From contig DIKL01000111.1 of the NCBI GenBank assembly GCA_002424545.1, positions 1 through 34,572 of the forward strand: a DNA stretch of 34,572 nt, in the 5' to 3' direction. Position numbers and translations under genes: made by a program. The notes under the pieces are model-generated. The model had not been told where the DNA came from and ran no database searches. It saw only the letters and a program-made list of their open reading frames with translations. The DNA is from Syntrophaceae bacterium UBA5619 (lineage in GTDB: Bacteria > Desulfobacterota > Syntrophia > Syntrophales > UBA5619). Shown here one piece after another: positions 7,728 through 16,365 of the stretch (position 1 is its first letter; the number at the start of each line of letters is the position of its first letter).

Positions 7728-8078
7728 TTAAGCCGTTTGAGGCTGGGCCTCCTCTTCCTTCTTCTTTTTCTTTTTGGTCTTTGCCCCCGGGGGCGGTTCC
7801 GCCGCGGCCTTCTTTGCCTTGGGGCTCTCTTCCTTGGGTTTCGCCAGTCTTTCCGCCTTCCGCGCGGCGAGGTCCGCCGTCCGCTGTGTATTGGCTTCGA
7901 TTGCCTTCAGACGGATCGCCGTCTCCTTGAGTTTTGCTTTCAGTGCCTTGACGAGCACGTCCCGCGCGACCTTCTGCTCATCCACTCCTTGTTCGGCAAG
8001 AAGGGCCAGATGCTTCCGCAATTTTGCCTCGAGGACGGCCTTCTGTTGCAGCCTTGTTTCCTTGCTCTTGGATGCCAT
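7728..8078 (-). CDS. Small Lys-rich coiled-coil protein of unknown function
   Basis: This is a 116-residue, highly charged protein. Residues 1-75 look like one long amphipathic helix or coiled coil (QQKAVLEAKLRKHLALLAEQ and onward). Residues 76-116 are low-complexity, rich in Lys, Ala, Pro and Glu, with a run of six Lys. There is no signal peptide or membrane helix. AAGGAGA lies 7 nt upstream of the ATG, so the gene is likely real. It sits about 100 nt downstream of ftsH on the same strand and may share its transcript. I do not recognise a family. A nucleic-acid- or ribosome-binding role would be a guess from charge alone. Confidence 0.7.
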   Translation of the reverse strand: MASKSKETRLQQKAVLEAKLRKHLALLAEQGVDEQKVARDVLVKALKAKLKETAIRLKAIEANTQRTADLAARKAERLAKPKEESPKAKKAAAEPPPGAKTKKKKKKEEEAQPQTA

Positions 8079-8182
8079 CGAAATCTCCTTTTCTTTTTTT
8101 CCGTGGCCCTTTTGACCGCTGCGGTGCGAGCGGATCCGGAAGGGAAGTGCACGTCTATCAGGATTTCAGCGGAAAATCCAGC

Positions 8183-10021
8183 TCAATTGACTTTCTCGGT
8201 CGCATCGACCCCGGTAAGCGTCCCGGATTCGGCCATCAGTCTCCGAATTTCCTCACCATCGATCTTTTCTTTTTCCAGCAGAAGGCGAGCTCCACGCGTC
8301 AGGACCTCCTTTTTCTCGCGAAGAATCGCCATGGCCCGTTCGTACTCCCGGCGAATGTTATCCCGAATCTCCCGGTCGATGATCTCGGAGGTCGCTTCGC
8401 TGTAATTTCCGGCCTCCCGGGGGCCCATGCCCATGAAGAGGGGTTGCTTGTCGCCCGCCAGGTAGACCTGTCCCAGTTTTTCACTCATGCCGTATTCCAG
8501 GACCATGCTCCTGGCAATATCGGTTGCCCGCGCGAGATCATTGTGGGCGCCGGTGGAGATGTCCTGGAAGATCAGTTCCTCGGCGGCCCGGCCCCCCAAA
8601 AGCGATGCAATCTTGTTCTCCAGTTCCGTTTTTCTCATCAGAAAACGGTCACCCGTCGGGACCTGCATCGTGTAGCCGAGAGCGGCAACCCCCCGGGGAA
8701 TGATCGAAATCTTTTGGACAGGGTCGGTGCCGGGCAGCGAGAGGGCGACCAAGGCGTGACCCATCTCATGGTAGGCGACGGTTTCCCTTTCGCTGGCGTT
8801 GATCAGGCGGTTCTTTTTTTCCAGGCCGGCGACGATCCGCTCGACGGCCTCTTCGAATTCCGCCATTCCCACCTCGTTCTTGTTCCGGCGGACGGCCAGA
8901 AGTGCGGCCTCATTGACGAGATTCGCCAGATCGGCGCCCACCATCCCCGGGGTCATGTTGGCCAGTTTCTCCAGCGATAGATCGGAGACCGCCTTGACTT
9001 TTTTCAAGTGGACCCGGAGGATCTGCTCCCGCCCGACCTTGTCCGGCCGATCAACGAGGACATGGCGGTCGAAACGGCCCGGTCGCAAGAGCGCCGGATC
9101 GAGGATTTCCGGACGGTTGGTCGCCGCCATCAGGATGACACCGACCTTCGGATCGAACCCGTCCATCTCGACCAGGAGCTGGTTGAGAGTCTGCTCGCGC
9201 TCGTCGTGTCCGCCGACGGCGCTGAAACCCCGCGCCTTTCCCAGCGCATCGAGTTCGTCGATAAAAATGATGCAGGGGGCCTTCTCTTTGGCTTGAACGA
9301 AGAGGTCGCGGACGCGTGCGGCGCCGAGGCCGACGAACATCTCGACGAATTCCGAGCCGGAGAGGCTGAAAAAGGGGACGCCGCTCTCGCCGGCGACCGC
9401 CTTGGCCAGCAGGGTCTTGCCGCTTCCCGGAGGGCCGACGAGAAGGATCCCTTTGGGGATTCTTCCGCCGATGTCCGTGAATTTGGCCGGCGTCTTGAGG
9501 AATTCGATCACCTCGACCAGTTCCTGCTTGGCCTCGTCCACCCCCGCGACATCGGCGAAGGTCACATTGAGTTCGTTTTCCATGTAGATCTTCGCTTTGT
9601 TTTTGCCCAGGGTCATGAAGCCCGCCTGCTGGCCGCCCATCCGCTTCATCAGGAAATACCAGACCCCGACGAACAAGAGCAGCGGAAAGATCCAGGAGAA
9701 GAGGTCGCGCAGAAAGGTGGACTCGATTTCGCCCTTGAAGGAGACGGGGTACTGCTCGAGCATTTTGGAGAGTTCCGGATCCACGCGGATCGTCTTGAAC
9801 AATTTGAAGTCCCCCGGGGCGCCGTCGACCTTCATCTTCCCCTGGATCTGATTGGCCGTAACGGCGATCTCCGCCACCTTGCCCGCCTTGAGGAGATTCA
9901 GAAACTGGCTGTAGGGGATCACCTGGGCGGCGAACATCGAGGCGATATAATTCTGGACGATCAGGACCACCCAGATCCCGAGCAGGACGTACCAGATCGA
10001 AAATTTATAATGTTTTTGCAT
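8183..10021 (-). CDS. ftsH: ATP-dependent zinc metalloprotease FtsH
   Basis: FtsH is the membrane AAA+ protease that extracts and degrades membrane and regulatory proteins. The 612-residue product has two N-terminal helices (about 8-31 and 107-126) flanking a periplasmic segment, Walker A GPPGSGKT (196-203; the usual Thr of PPGTGKT is Ser), Walker [11 protein letters not shown] (250-259), the second region of homology around 300-318 ([20 protein letters not shown]), and the protease site HEMGH (418-422) with the third zinc ligand Asp495 in HNDLARATD. An open frame extends 25 codons further up, but the ATG at 10019-10021 begins the usual short cytoplasmic N-terminus. A promoter lies about 100 nt upstream, divergent from glyA. 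Confidence 0.95.
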   Translation of the reverse strand: MQKHYKFSIWYVLLGIWVVLIVQNYIASMFAAQVIPYSQFLNLLKAGKVAEIAVTANQIQGKMKVDGAPGDFKLFKTIRVDPELSKMLEQYPVSFKGEIESTFLRDLFSWIFPLLLFVGVWYFLMKRMGGQQAGFMTLGKNKAKIYMENELNVTFADVAGVDEAKQELVEVIEFLKTPAKFTDIGGRIPKGILLVGPPGSGKTLLAKAVAGESGVPFFSLSGSEFVEMFVGLGAARVRDLFVQAKEKAPCIIFIDELDALGKARGFSAVGGHDEREQTLNQLLVEMDGFDPKVGVILMAATNRPEILDPALLRPGRFDRHVLVDRPDKVGREQILRVHLKKVKAVSDLSLEKLANMTPGMVGADLANLVNEAALLAVRRNKNEVGMAEFEEAVERIVAGLEKKNRLINASERETVAYHEMGHALVALSLPGTDPVQKISIIPRGVAALGYTMQVPTGDRFLMRKTELENKIASLLGGRAAEELIFQDISTGAHNDLARATDIARSMVLEYGMSEKLGQVYLAGDKQPLFMGMGPREAGNYSEATSEIIDREIRDNIRREYERAMAILREKKEVLTRGARLLLEKEKIDGEEIRRLMAESGTLTGVDATEKVN

Positions 10022-10119
10022 ATTTAATTCTTCTTTCCGTAGGCCGCCCTCTCTTTCGGGGGCAGACTGAAGGACGATTGCCGGACAAAGGAGCAAAACG
10101 AGGGAATCATCATAGAATC

Positions 10120-10147
10120 AATATGGGACTTCTCCGGTATTTGTCAA
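10120..10147 (-). promoter_or_regulatory. Sigma70-type promoter for ftsH
   Basis: TTGACA (10142-10147) and CATATT (10120-10125) on the minus strand are 16 nt apart. The untranslated leader to the ftsH ATG is about 90 nt. Confidence 0.65.
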
Positions 10148-10192
10148 GTATTCGACGGAAGAAAAGTCCGCCGGCCTGAATGCCGGTTGTCC

Positions 10193-10221
10193 TTGACAGG
10201 ATTCCGTTTTTCTCCTATGCT
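10193..10221 (+). promoter_or_regulatory. Sigma70-type promoter for glyA
   Basis: TTGACA (10193-10198) and TATGCT (10216-10221) are 17 nt apart. The -35 elements of the divergent ftsH and glyA promoters are 45 bp apart. Confidence 0.8.
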
Positions 10222-10258
10222 CCGGCCGCGTTTGCGATCACCGACAAGGGGGGGAGTC

Positions 10259-11515
10259 ATGAATCTTCTGGAAGAAAAGCTGGCCCAGTTCGACCCAGCG
10301 GTCAACGAGATCATCCGCGACGAGATGCGGCGCAATGAAGAGACCATCAACCTCATCGCCTCCGAGAACTATCCTCCCAAATCCCTGATGAAGGCGATCA
10401 GCTCCATGCTTTCGGGCATCTACAGCGAGGGCTACCCCGGCGAACGATGGTACCGGGGACTGGAAAACATCGATCGGCTGGAATCCCTGGCCATCGAAAG
10501 GGCGAAAACCGTATTTGGCGCCGAACATGCCAACGTGCAGGCCCTCTCGGGCAGCGCCGCCAATATCGCCGCCTACCTCTCTCTGCTGAAGATCGGCGAC
10601 CGGATCCTGAGCATGGAGATCGATGCGGGCGGACACTTGAGTCACGGCGCCAAGGCGAATGTCGTCTCCCGGTTGTTCGATATCGTGCAGTACGGCGTCG
10701 ATCCCCAAACGGGCCTGCTGGATTACGATGCGATCCGCAAACAGGCGCTGGAGACCAAACCGAAGCTCATCGTTTGCGGGGCCAGCGCCTATCCCCGGAT
10801 CATCGACTTCGCCCGTTTCGGACAGATCGCCCGGGAGGCAGGAGCCTTTCTGATGGCGGACATTTCGCACATTGCCGGGATGGTCGTGACCGGAGAACAT
10901 CCGACGCCGGTACCCCATTGCGACATCGTCACCACGACCACCCACAAGACCCTGCGGATGACCCGCGGGGCCATCATTCTTTGCAAGGCAGTTCACGCCG
11001 ACAAGGTGGACCGCGCCGTTTTTCCGATGTTGCAGGGGGGACCCCATCAGTCCAACATCGCGGCCATCGCCGTCGGGCTGAAGCATTTGAGCGCTCCGGA
11101 ATACCGTCAGTACATCCGCGATGTGGTCCAAAACGCCAAGGCGCTGTCGGAGGCCCTGCGCGAACAGGGGGCGGAGATCGTGACCGGCGGGACGGACAAC
11201 CATCTGCTGCTGCTGGATCTGTCGCAATGGAACATGGATGGGGAGACGGCATCGGTCCTGCTGGAAGAGGCCAACCTGGTCGTGAACAAAAACAAGATTC
11301 CGGGCGACCACGGCACGGCGAAAAAACCCTCCGGCATTCGACTGGGCACGCCCGCCATCACCAGCCGGGGGATGAAAGAGCCGGAGGTCCGGCGGATAGC
11401 CCGGTGGGTGGTCGAGGTCGTCAAACATCCCGGGGAGAAAGAGATCCGGGACAGGGTGAAGGCGGATATCGTCGAGTTGTGCCGGCGGTTTCCCATTTAC
11501 CGGATGACCTATTAG
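10259..11515 (+). CDS. glyA: Serine hydroxymethyltransferase
   Basis: GlyA interconverts serine plus tetrahydrofolate with glycine plus 5,10-methylene-tetrahydrofolate, using PLP. The 418-residue product has the N-terminal NLIASENYPPKSLM, the substrate loop GYPGERWYRG and the PLP site TTTTHKTLRMTRGA with Lys230 as the Schiff-base residue. The tail of that motif differs from the common HKTLRGPRGG. The ATG at 10259 is preceded by AAGGGGGGGAG and by a near-consensus promoter. A longer frame from 10187 starts inside the promoter and is rejected. Methylene-tetrahydrofolate from this enzyme would feed the ThyX homologue elsewhere in the window. A small membrane protein gene follows 21 nt after. Confidence 0.96.
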   Translation: MNLLEEKLAQFDPAVNEIIRDEMRRNEETINLIASENYPPKSLMKAISSMLSGIYSEGYPGERWYRGLENIDRLESLAIERAKTVFGAEHANVQALSGSAANIAAYLSLLKIGDRILSMEIDAGGHLSHGAKANVVSRLFDIVQYGVDPQTGLLDYDAIRKQALETKPKLIVCGASAYPRIIDFARFGQIAREAGAFLMADISHIAGMVVTGEHPTPVPHCDIVTTTTHKTLRMTRGAIILCKAVHADKVDRAVFPMLQGGPHQSNIAAIAVGLKHLSAPEYRQYIRDVVQNAKALSEALREQGAEIVTGGTDNHLLLLDLSQWNMDGETASVLLEEANLVVNKNKIPGDHGTAKKPSGIRLGTPAITSRGMKEPEVRRIARWVVEVVKHPGEKEIRDRVKADIVELCRRFPIYRMTY

Positions 11516-11536
11516 CAATCGGAGAGGTGTCCGAGC

Positions 11537-11863
11537 ATGTCCGAAACCGTGAAAATGATTTTGATGATCCTGTTGACCATCGCGGCCTTCATCCTGGCCC
11601 TCCGCATTGCCGGCTGGCGGATGAAAAGGGCCTGCGATTTCATTATCCGGGATCTGAAGCAGAAAAAAGCAGTTGACCCGATATCGGCGGTGGAGCTCCC
11701 CTACACCAAGTCCTCCCTTTTCCATATCGGCATGCGGGACTACCGGCCCCGGGCTCTCGGCGAACTCGTCAAACATGACGTAATTCGGGTGCAGGAAGGG
11801 AACCGATATTACCTGCGCGAGGGGTATCAACAGACCGTTTTCGGAAAAGGGGAAGCCGGATAG
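11537..11863 (+). CDS. Small single-pass membrane protein, unknown
   Basis: This 108-residue protein has one N-terminal hydrophobic helix (about 7-24, MILMILLTIAAFILALRI) and a soluble C-terminal part. Residues 35-105 (DLKQKKAVDPISAVELPY, then MRDYRPRALGELVKHDVIRV and GNRYYLREG) could form a small winged-helix-like fold, though I cannot confirm it. The ribosome site GGAGAGG is well placed. The gene starts 21 nt after glyA and is probably cotranscribed with it. I recognise no named family. Confidence 0.7.
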   Translation: MSETVKMILMILLTIAAFILALRIAGWRMKRACDFIIRDLKQKKAVDPISAVELPYTKSSLFHIGMRDYRPRALGELVKHDVIRVQEGNRYYLREGYQQTVFGKGEAG

Positions 11864-11963
11864 CGAAGGCTTTTCCGCAAAGTCCGCGGACGCCGCGGCG
11901 TTGGTTTTCGCCGACGGATACCGTCTGTTTTCTCTTGCCGTCCCGCCGCCGCAATCCGAACGC

Positions 11964-11992
11964 TTGATTTCCGTTGATGATTGAGATAGAAT
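11964..11992 (+). promoter_or_regulatory. Sigma70-type promoter of the acyl-CoA dehydrogenase-etfBA operon
   Basis: TTGATT (11964-11969) and TAGAAT (11987-11992) are 17 nt apart. The leader to the GTG start at 12043 is about 45 nt. Confidence 0.7.
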
Positions 11993-12042
11993 GCCGCCTC
12001 ATTCCCGCCGGGGAAACGGGGGACGTTTTTGGAGAGATGGCC

Positions 12043-13191
12043 GTGGATTTCAATCCCTGCATGAAACACAAAGTGGTCCGCAAGACGGTGCGCATGTTTG
12101 CCGAGGCGGAACTGGCGCCCATCGCGCATGACATCGACCGGGATGCCCGCTTCCCGTGGGAGGTCGTGGAAAAAATGCGGCCGCTTCATTTTTTCGGTCT
12201 TCAGGCGCCGAAGGCATACGGCGGCGCGGAGATGGACACGATCAGCTACGCGATCGTGATGGAAGAGATTTCCCGCGTCAGCGCGGCGGTCGGCCTGTGC
12301 CTCACCGTTCACAACAGCGTCGGGGTTTATCCGATCGTCCGTTTCGGAACGGAGGAGCAGAAAAAGCGGTTTCTGCCGGCGATGGTCTCCGGCGAGCGGA
12401 TCGGCGCCTTCTGCCTGACGGAGGCCAATGCCGGGTCCGACGCGGGCGGCGTGGAGATGACGGCCGTCCGGGACGGCAAGGATTATGTAATCAACGGAAC
12501 GAAGATCTTCGTCACCAACGGCGGCGTTTGCGGCACGGCGCTGATCTTTGCGCTCACCGATCCCGTGAACCCGCAGAAGAGCGCGGGTGTGTTCATCGTG
12601 GAGAAGGAGACCCCCGGCTTTTCCGTGGGTGAGATCGAGGATCTCTGCGGGATGCGGGCGAACCCCGTCTCCTCCCTTTTTCTGGAGGAGTGCCGTGTTC
12701 CGGAGGCGAATCTGCTGGGCCGGCCCGGCGACGGGATCAAAATCGGTCTGGCGACCCTCGATACGGGCCGCATCGGGATCGCGGCCCAGGCCCTGGGAAT
12801 TGCCCAAGCCGCCTTCGAAGAATCGGTCCGCTACTCCAAGGAGCGGCAGCAGTTCAAAAAACCGATCTCTTCCTTCCAGACGATCCAGAACTACCTCGCC
12901 GACATGGCGACCGAGATCGACGCTGCGCGGCTGCTGCTCTACCGCGCCTGCGCGGTGAGGGACGCGGGGCGATCCTTCGGCGCGGAGTCGGCGATGGCGA
13001 AGCTGTACTGCAGCACGCTGGCGTCGCGGGTGACGAATACGGCCGTCCAGATTCACGGGGGCTACGGTTACAGCAAGGAGTACGACGTCGAACGCTATTT
13101 TCGGGACGCGAAGGTCACTGAAATATACGAAGGAACAAGCGAAGTCCAGCGGATGGTCATCTCCCGCGCGGTGCTTGCCCGGAGGACATAG
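12043..13191 (+). CDS. Acyl-CoA dehydrogenase (short-chain/butyryl-CoA type)
   Basis: This flavoenzyme of about 382 residues oxidises acyl-CoA to enoyl-CoA, or runs in reverse with ETF. Motifs include FCLTEANAGSDAGG (FAD and substrate binding), the QXHGGXGY block near the end (QIHGGYGYSKEYDVERYFRDA), and IYEGTSEVQR, whose Glu is the usual catalytic base. I prefer GTG at 12043 over ATG at 12037 and the longer frame from 11974. GGAGAG lies 6 nt before the GTG, and translation then starts MDFNPCMKHK, matching the common MDFxLxxEHK start. etfB begins 3 nt after the stop, so this dehydrogenase and ETF are one unit. Acyl chain length cannot be read from the sequence. Confidence 0.92.
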   Translation: MDFNPCMKHKVVRKTVRMFAEAELAPIAHDIDRDARFPWEVVEKMRPLHFFGLQAPKAYGGAEMDTISYAIVMEEISRVSAAVGLCLTVHNSVGVYPIVRFGTEEQKKRFLPAMVSGERIGAFCLTEANAGSDAGGVEMTAVRDGKDYVINGTKIFVTNGGVCGTALIFALTDPVNPQKSAGVFIVEKETPGFSVGEIEDLCGMRANPVSSLFLEECRVPEANLLGRPGDGIKIGLATLDTGRIGIAAQALGIAQAAFEESVRYSKERQQFKKPISSFQTIQNYLADMATEIDAARLLLYRACAVRDAGRSFGAESAMAKLYCSTLASRVTNTAVQIHGGYGYSKEYDVERYFRDAKVTEIYEGTSEVQRMVISRAVLARRT

Positions 13192-13194
13192 AGG

Positions 13195-14019
13195 ATGTTG
13201 AAGCTGGTCGTTTGCCTCAAGCAGGTGCCGATGGTCTCCGAACTTCCCTGGGACCCGAAGACGGGCACCCTGCAGCGGGATCTGGCGGAGGGGATGATGA
13301 ATCCGGACTGCCGTTCGGCGCTCGATGCCGCCCTCCGGCTCCGGGAGGGCCTGGGCGGAAAAATCACCGTGATCACGATGGGTCCGCCGATGGCCGAGGA
13401 GGTGCTGCGCGAGGCGATCGCGCTCGGCGCGGACCGGGGCGTGCTGCTGACCGACCGGAAGATGGCCGGCGCGGACACCGCGGCGACCTCCCATACCCTG
13501 GCCCGGGCGATTCAAAAGACCTGTCCGGGTTTCGACCTCGTCCTCTGCGGCTCATCGACAAGCGACAGCGAAACCGCCCAGGTCGGCCCCCAACTCGCCG
13601 AGGAGCTGGACGTTCCCGGCGTGGCCTATGTGGACGAGCTGGAGATCGCGGGCCGCACGGTCCGGATGCGGCGGCGTGCCGACAATTTTCTCGAAACGCT
13701 GGAAATGGAGCTGCCCGGCCTGGTGACCCTGACGTCCGGGTTTTACGCCCCCCGACACGTGCCGCTGGGCGGCCTCCAGGAGGCGTTTGCCGGGGCGGAT
13801 ATCGTTTCCCTGGATGCGGCGGCGCTCGGCATCGATCCGGAGAAGATCGGAGCGAAAGGGTCCGCCACGAAAATCCTCAACGTCTATTCGCCGACGGCGG
13901 GAAAGAAAAACGTCGTTTTGACCGGGGCGCCCAAATGGATCGTCGAGCAACTCTTTGAGCGATTCGAGGACAAGATCGGCGGCGCAATCGGCAAGGACTT
14001 GAAAATGGACAGAAAATGA
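13195..14019 (+). CDS. etfB: Electron transfer flavoprotein, beta subunit
   Basis: This is the 274-residue EtfB. It begins with KLVVCLKQVP, followed by the TMGPPMAEEVLREAIALGAD segment and the nucleotide-binding region GADTAATSHTLARAI, then CGSSTSDSETAQVGPQLAEEL. The GPPxAExVLRxxxAxGAD and GADTxATS patterns look more like EtfB of electron-bifurcating Bcd-EtfAB complexes than the AMP-binding mitochondrial type. That is an inference from remembered family patterns. With EtfA it would accept electrons from the dehydrogenase encoded just upstream (3-nt gap). Its stop overlaps the etfA start as ATGA, indicating translational coupling. Confidence 0.93.
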   Translation: MLKLVVCLKQVPMVSELPWDPKTGTLQRDLAEGMMNPDCRSALDAALRLREGLGGKITVITMGPPMAEEVLREAIALGADRGVLLTDRKMAGADTAATSHTLARAIQKTCPGFDLVLCGSSTSDSETAQVGPQLAEELDVPGVAYVDELEIAGRTVRMRRRADNFLETLEMELPGLVTLTSGFYAPRHVPLGGLQEAFAGADIVSLDAAALGIDPEKIGAKGSATKILNVYSPTAGKKNVVLTGAPKWIVEQLFERFEDKIGGAIGKDLKMDRK

Positions 14020-15056
14020 TCGCGAAAAAACGAGGCATCTGGGTTTTCGGAGACTACCGGAACTATTTTCAGAATCGCATCACCCTCCAGCTCCTCTCCC
14101 GGGCGCGGGAGTTGGCGGCGAAGATCGACGCCGAGGTGTGCGCCGTCGTCTTCGGCCATTGGACGGACGAGTGGGTGGGCGATGCCCTTTCCCACAATCC
14201 CACCTTTTGCGGGGTGGTGGGAGAGTATATCGCCCATGGCGCGGATAAGGTCTACCTGACCGACCATCCGCGGCTGGCCTCCTACAGCATGGAGACTTAC
14301 GCCGTCCTGATGGAGCGGTTGGCGAAGCGCGAAAAACCGGAAATGATCCTGATCGGGGCGACCGCTTTCGGTCGAGAGTTTGCCCCCCGCGTGGCGAAGC
14401 GCCTGGGAACGGGCCTCACCGCAGACTGCATCGGCCTCGACATCAATCCGGAGGGGCTCCTTGTCCAGATGGCCCCCTCCTTCGGCGGCAACCTCATCGC
14501 CGAGATCCTCACCCCGGAAAGGCGGCCCCAGATGGCGACCGTCCGCCCCGGAACCTTCCAAGAGATTCCCCACGACTACGTCCGGACCGGCAAGGTGGTG
14601 AAGGTCCCGCTGCCGAAGGACCTCACGGCCGACCGGGTCCGGCTGGTCCGGTCGGAGCGCCTTCCCCAGCGGGAGCAGAAGTTGGAGGACGCAAAGGTGG
14701 TCGTCTGCGGCGGGCGAGGCCTGGGAAGCAAGAAGAAGTTCGCAAAACTTTCCGAACTGGCCGAGCTGCTGGGAGGCGAGGTGGGCGCGACGCGCCCCGT
14801 GGTCTACGCCGACTGGACCGATCACGATGCCCTGGTCGGCCAGGCGGGGAAACAGATCCGACCGCAGATCCTCTTCTCCTTCGGGATCAGCGGCGCCATT
14901 CAGCACACCGCCGCCTGCAACGGCGCGAAGTTCGTCATCGCGGTGAACAAGAATCCGAACGCATCGATGATGAAGCGGGCCGACGTCGCGGTTGTTGCCG
15001 ACGCGAGCCAGGTCTGCACGACCCTCATTCAGGAACTCAAAAAGCGGATCCGCTGA
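14016..15056 (+). CDS. etfA: Electron transfer flavoprotein, alpha subunit
   Basis: This is the 346-residue EtfA, the FAD-binding partner of EtfB. The C-terminal FAD domain is well conserved: CGGRGLGSKKKF (phosphate loop, about 232-243), VGQAGKQIRPQILFSFGISG, IQHTAAC and VNKNPNASMMKRADVAVVAD. The N-terminal domain (1-200) contains LIGATAFGREFAPRVAKRLG and LTADC, as in other EtfA proteins. There is no N-terminal ferredoxin extension of the kind found in some anaerobic EtfA proteins. It closes the dehydrogenase-etfBA operon and abuts a convergent HD-domain gene with no spacer, the two stop codons being adjacent. Confidence 0.94.
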   Translation: MIAKKRGIWVFGDYRNYFQNRITLQLLSRARELAAKIDAEVCAVVFGHWTDEWVGDALSHNPTFCGVVGEYIAHGADKVYLTDHPRLASYSMETYAVLMERLAKREKPEMILIGATAFGREFAPRVAKRLGTGLTADCIGLDINPEGLLVQMAPSFGGNLIAEILTPERRPQMATVRPGTFQEIPHDYVRTGKVVKVPLPKDLTADRVRLVRSERLPQREQKLEDAKVVVCGGRGLGSKKKFAKLSELAELLGGEVGATRPVVYADWTDHDALVGQAGKQIRPQILFSFGISGAIQHTAACNGAKFVIAVNKNPNASMMKRADVAVVADASQVCTTLIQELKKRIR

Positions 15057-15611
15057 TCATAATCCGATGCGTTCGGCGATCCCCCGCATGCCCGCCAGAC
15101 TGATATTCACGAATTCGTCCAGCGGCAGGCCGATCTTTTCACACTCCCGGATCGTCTCGCGGTTCACCGAAGCCGCAAACGCTTTTTCCTTCATGCGTTT
15201 TGTGATCGATTTCACCTTCACGCTCGCGATTTTTTTGTCGGGATAGACGAGCGCCGTCGCCACGATCAGGCCGGTGATCGTCTCTCCGGCGGCCAGGGCG
15301 TGCTGGAATTCCGTGTTCCGCGCGGTCCCGCAGACCATCTCATTGTGCATCTTCACCGCGTCGACGATCTCTGGATCAATCCCCGCCTCCGTCAGGATCT
15401 GCTCCGCCTCCAGGCCATGTCGGGACAGGTCGCCGCCGCCGACCTCGATGTCGATGTCGTGGAGAAGCCCCGCGAGCCCCCATTTATCCTCGTCACGGCC
15501 GAGCCGCCGGGCGAGCGCCCGGAGGACCGCCTCGGAGGCTATGCTGTGGTCCAGCATCCGTTCGTTCTTGACGTATTTTCTCAGCAGTTCTTCCGCCTCG
15601 TTCCGTGTCAT
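15057..15611 (-). CDS. HD-domain hydrolase
   Basis: This is a single HD domain of 184 residues. The metal-binding motifs are His22 in MLDHSIASEAVLRALA, His51-Asp52 in LAGLLHDIDIE and a further His65 in DLSRHGLEAE, followed by VKMHNEM. The sequence resembles small HDIG-type phosphohydrolases annotated only as HD-domain proteins in anaerobes. The substrate is unknown, and no nucleotide cyclase or synthetase domain is attached. The ATG at 15609-15611 has a strong ribosome site, GGGAGGGAGG; an open frame further upstream is ignored for that reason. It lies 34 nt after the methyltransferase-like gene on the same strand and may be cotranscribed with it. Confidence 0.85.
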   Translation of the reverse strand: MTRNEAEELLRKYVKNERMLDHSIASEAVLRALARRLGRDEDKWGLAGLLHDIDIEVGGGDLSRHGLEAEQILTEAGIDPEIVDAVKMHNEMVCGTARNTEFQHALAAGETITGLIVATALVYPDKKIASVKVKSITKRMKEKAFAASVNRETIRECEKIGLPLDEFVNISLAGMRGIAERIGL

Positions 15612-15645
15612 CGCCTCCCTCCCTTTCTTTGTGAATCCCGGATCC

Positions 15646-16155
15646 TTACCATATCCCCGGAAACAGTCTTTTTCGTTTTTTTGCAAAATCGGAATATCCG
15701 GCTATCCGGACAAGCGTCCTCTCTTCGATGACGATCCGCAGAATGATCGCGGGCACAAAACCGATCAGAAAAACAAAGAGCGTCACCCGGTTCAGGAAAT
15801 ACAGGACCACGCCGGCATGGGCGATCATCATTCCGGTATAAGCCGGATGCCGTATGAGATGATATGGCCTGGAGTCCACGATTCGATGTTGGGCCATTGT
15901 GCGGACTCTGTGCGAATAGAACACCCCCAACGTTTTAATGGCCCATAAACGGAAACACACGCCAACCAGGAAGAGACTGATGCCGATGAAATGCGCCATG
16001 TTCGGCGCATGCCAGACGGAAGGGGACCAAAGTGCGGACAGAAACGTGAAGGCCTGTCCAAAGCCATAGATCTGACACGTTGCGAAGTCCAAAGTCCTCT
16101 TGCCCTCGGTGTTCACATCCTTCTCGGCAATCGGCGTCTCCGCCAGCAGCCACAA
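15646..16155 (-). CDS. Isoprenylcysteine carboxyl methyltransferase-like membrane protein (start uncertain)
   Basis: This membrane protein of at least 169 residues belongs to the ICMT/PEMT-like methyltransferase family, which uses S-adenosylmethionine. The C-terminal half carries the signature RPYHLIRHPAYTGMM, then a hydrophobic segment, then IEERTLV and YSDFAKKRKRLFPGIW. Three or four membrane helices are visible. The frame opens at a TTG (16155) directly after a stop and has no ribosome site. In the next frame, an ATG at 16183 with GGAG upstream reads MLMCYMIVPF before diverging, so a single-base frameshift near 16150 may have split the gene. A candidate promoter (TTGACG-17-TAATGT, 16174-16202 minus) would instead favour the short form. 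Confidence 0.75.
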   Translation of the reverse strand: MWLLAETPIAEKDVNTEGKRTLDFATCQIYGFGQAFTFLSALWSPSVWHAPNMAHFIGISLFLVGVCFRLWAIKTLGVFYSHRVRTMAQHRIVDSRPYHLIRHPAYTGMMIAHAGVVLYFLNRVTLFVFLIGFVPAIILRIVIEERTLVRIAGYSDFAKKRKRLFPGIW

Positions 16156-16230
16156 ACGGAACGATCATGTAACACATTAACATCAGTCATGATCTCCGTC
16201 AAATGAAATCCATGGAAACGATCGCGGGCA

Positions 16231-16259
16231 TTGACTTTCAGGCTCATCTTTCCTATAGT
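16231..16259 (+). promoter_or_regulatory. Sigma70-type promoter for the YhhN-family gene
   Basis: TTGACT (16231-16236) and TATAGT (16254-16259) are 17 nt apart. The promoter sits at the 5' end of the longest open frame and supports the internal ATG at 16366, leaving a leader of about 100 nt. Confidence 0.75.
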
Positions 16260-16365
16260 GAATCCCACCGGAGTAGATTCCGGCCGGTGCAGCCTTTTCG
16301 ATCGTTACGTCCGTTTTATGGGTTCAACGGAAACGGAAAAAACCTTTCCCCTACCGGAGGAACGG

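Noticed and set aside
10238..13515. Long minus-strand open frames (530 and 562 codons) opposite glyA and the acyl-CoA dehydrogenase/etfB genes
   Set aside because: Both mirror strongly conserved genes and show no recognisable motif.
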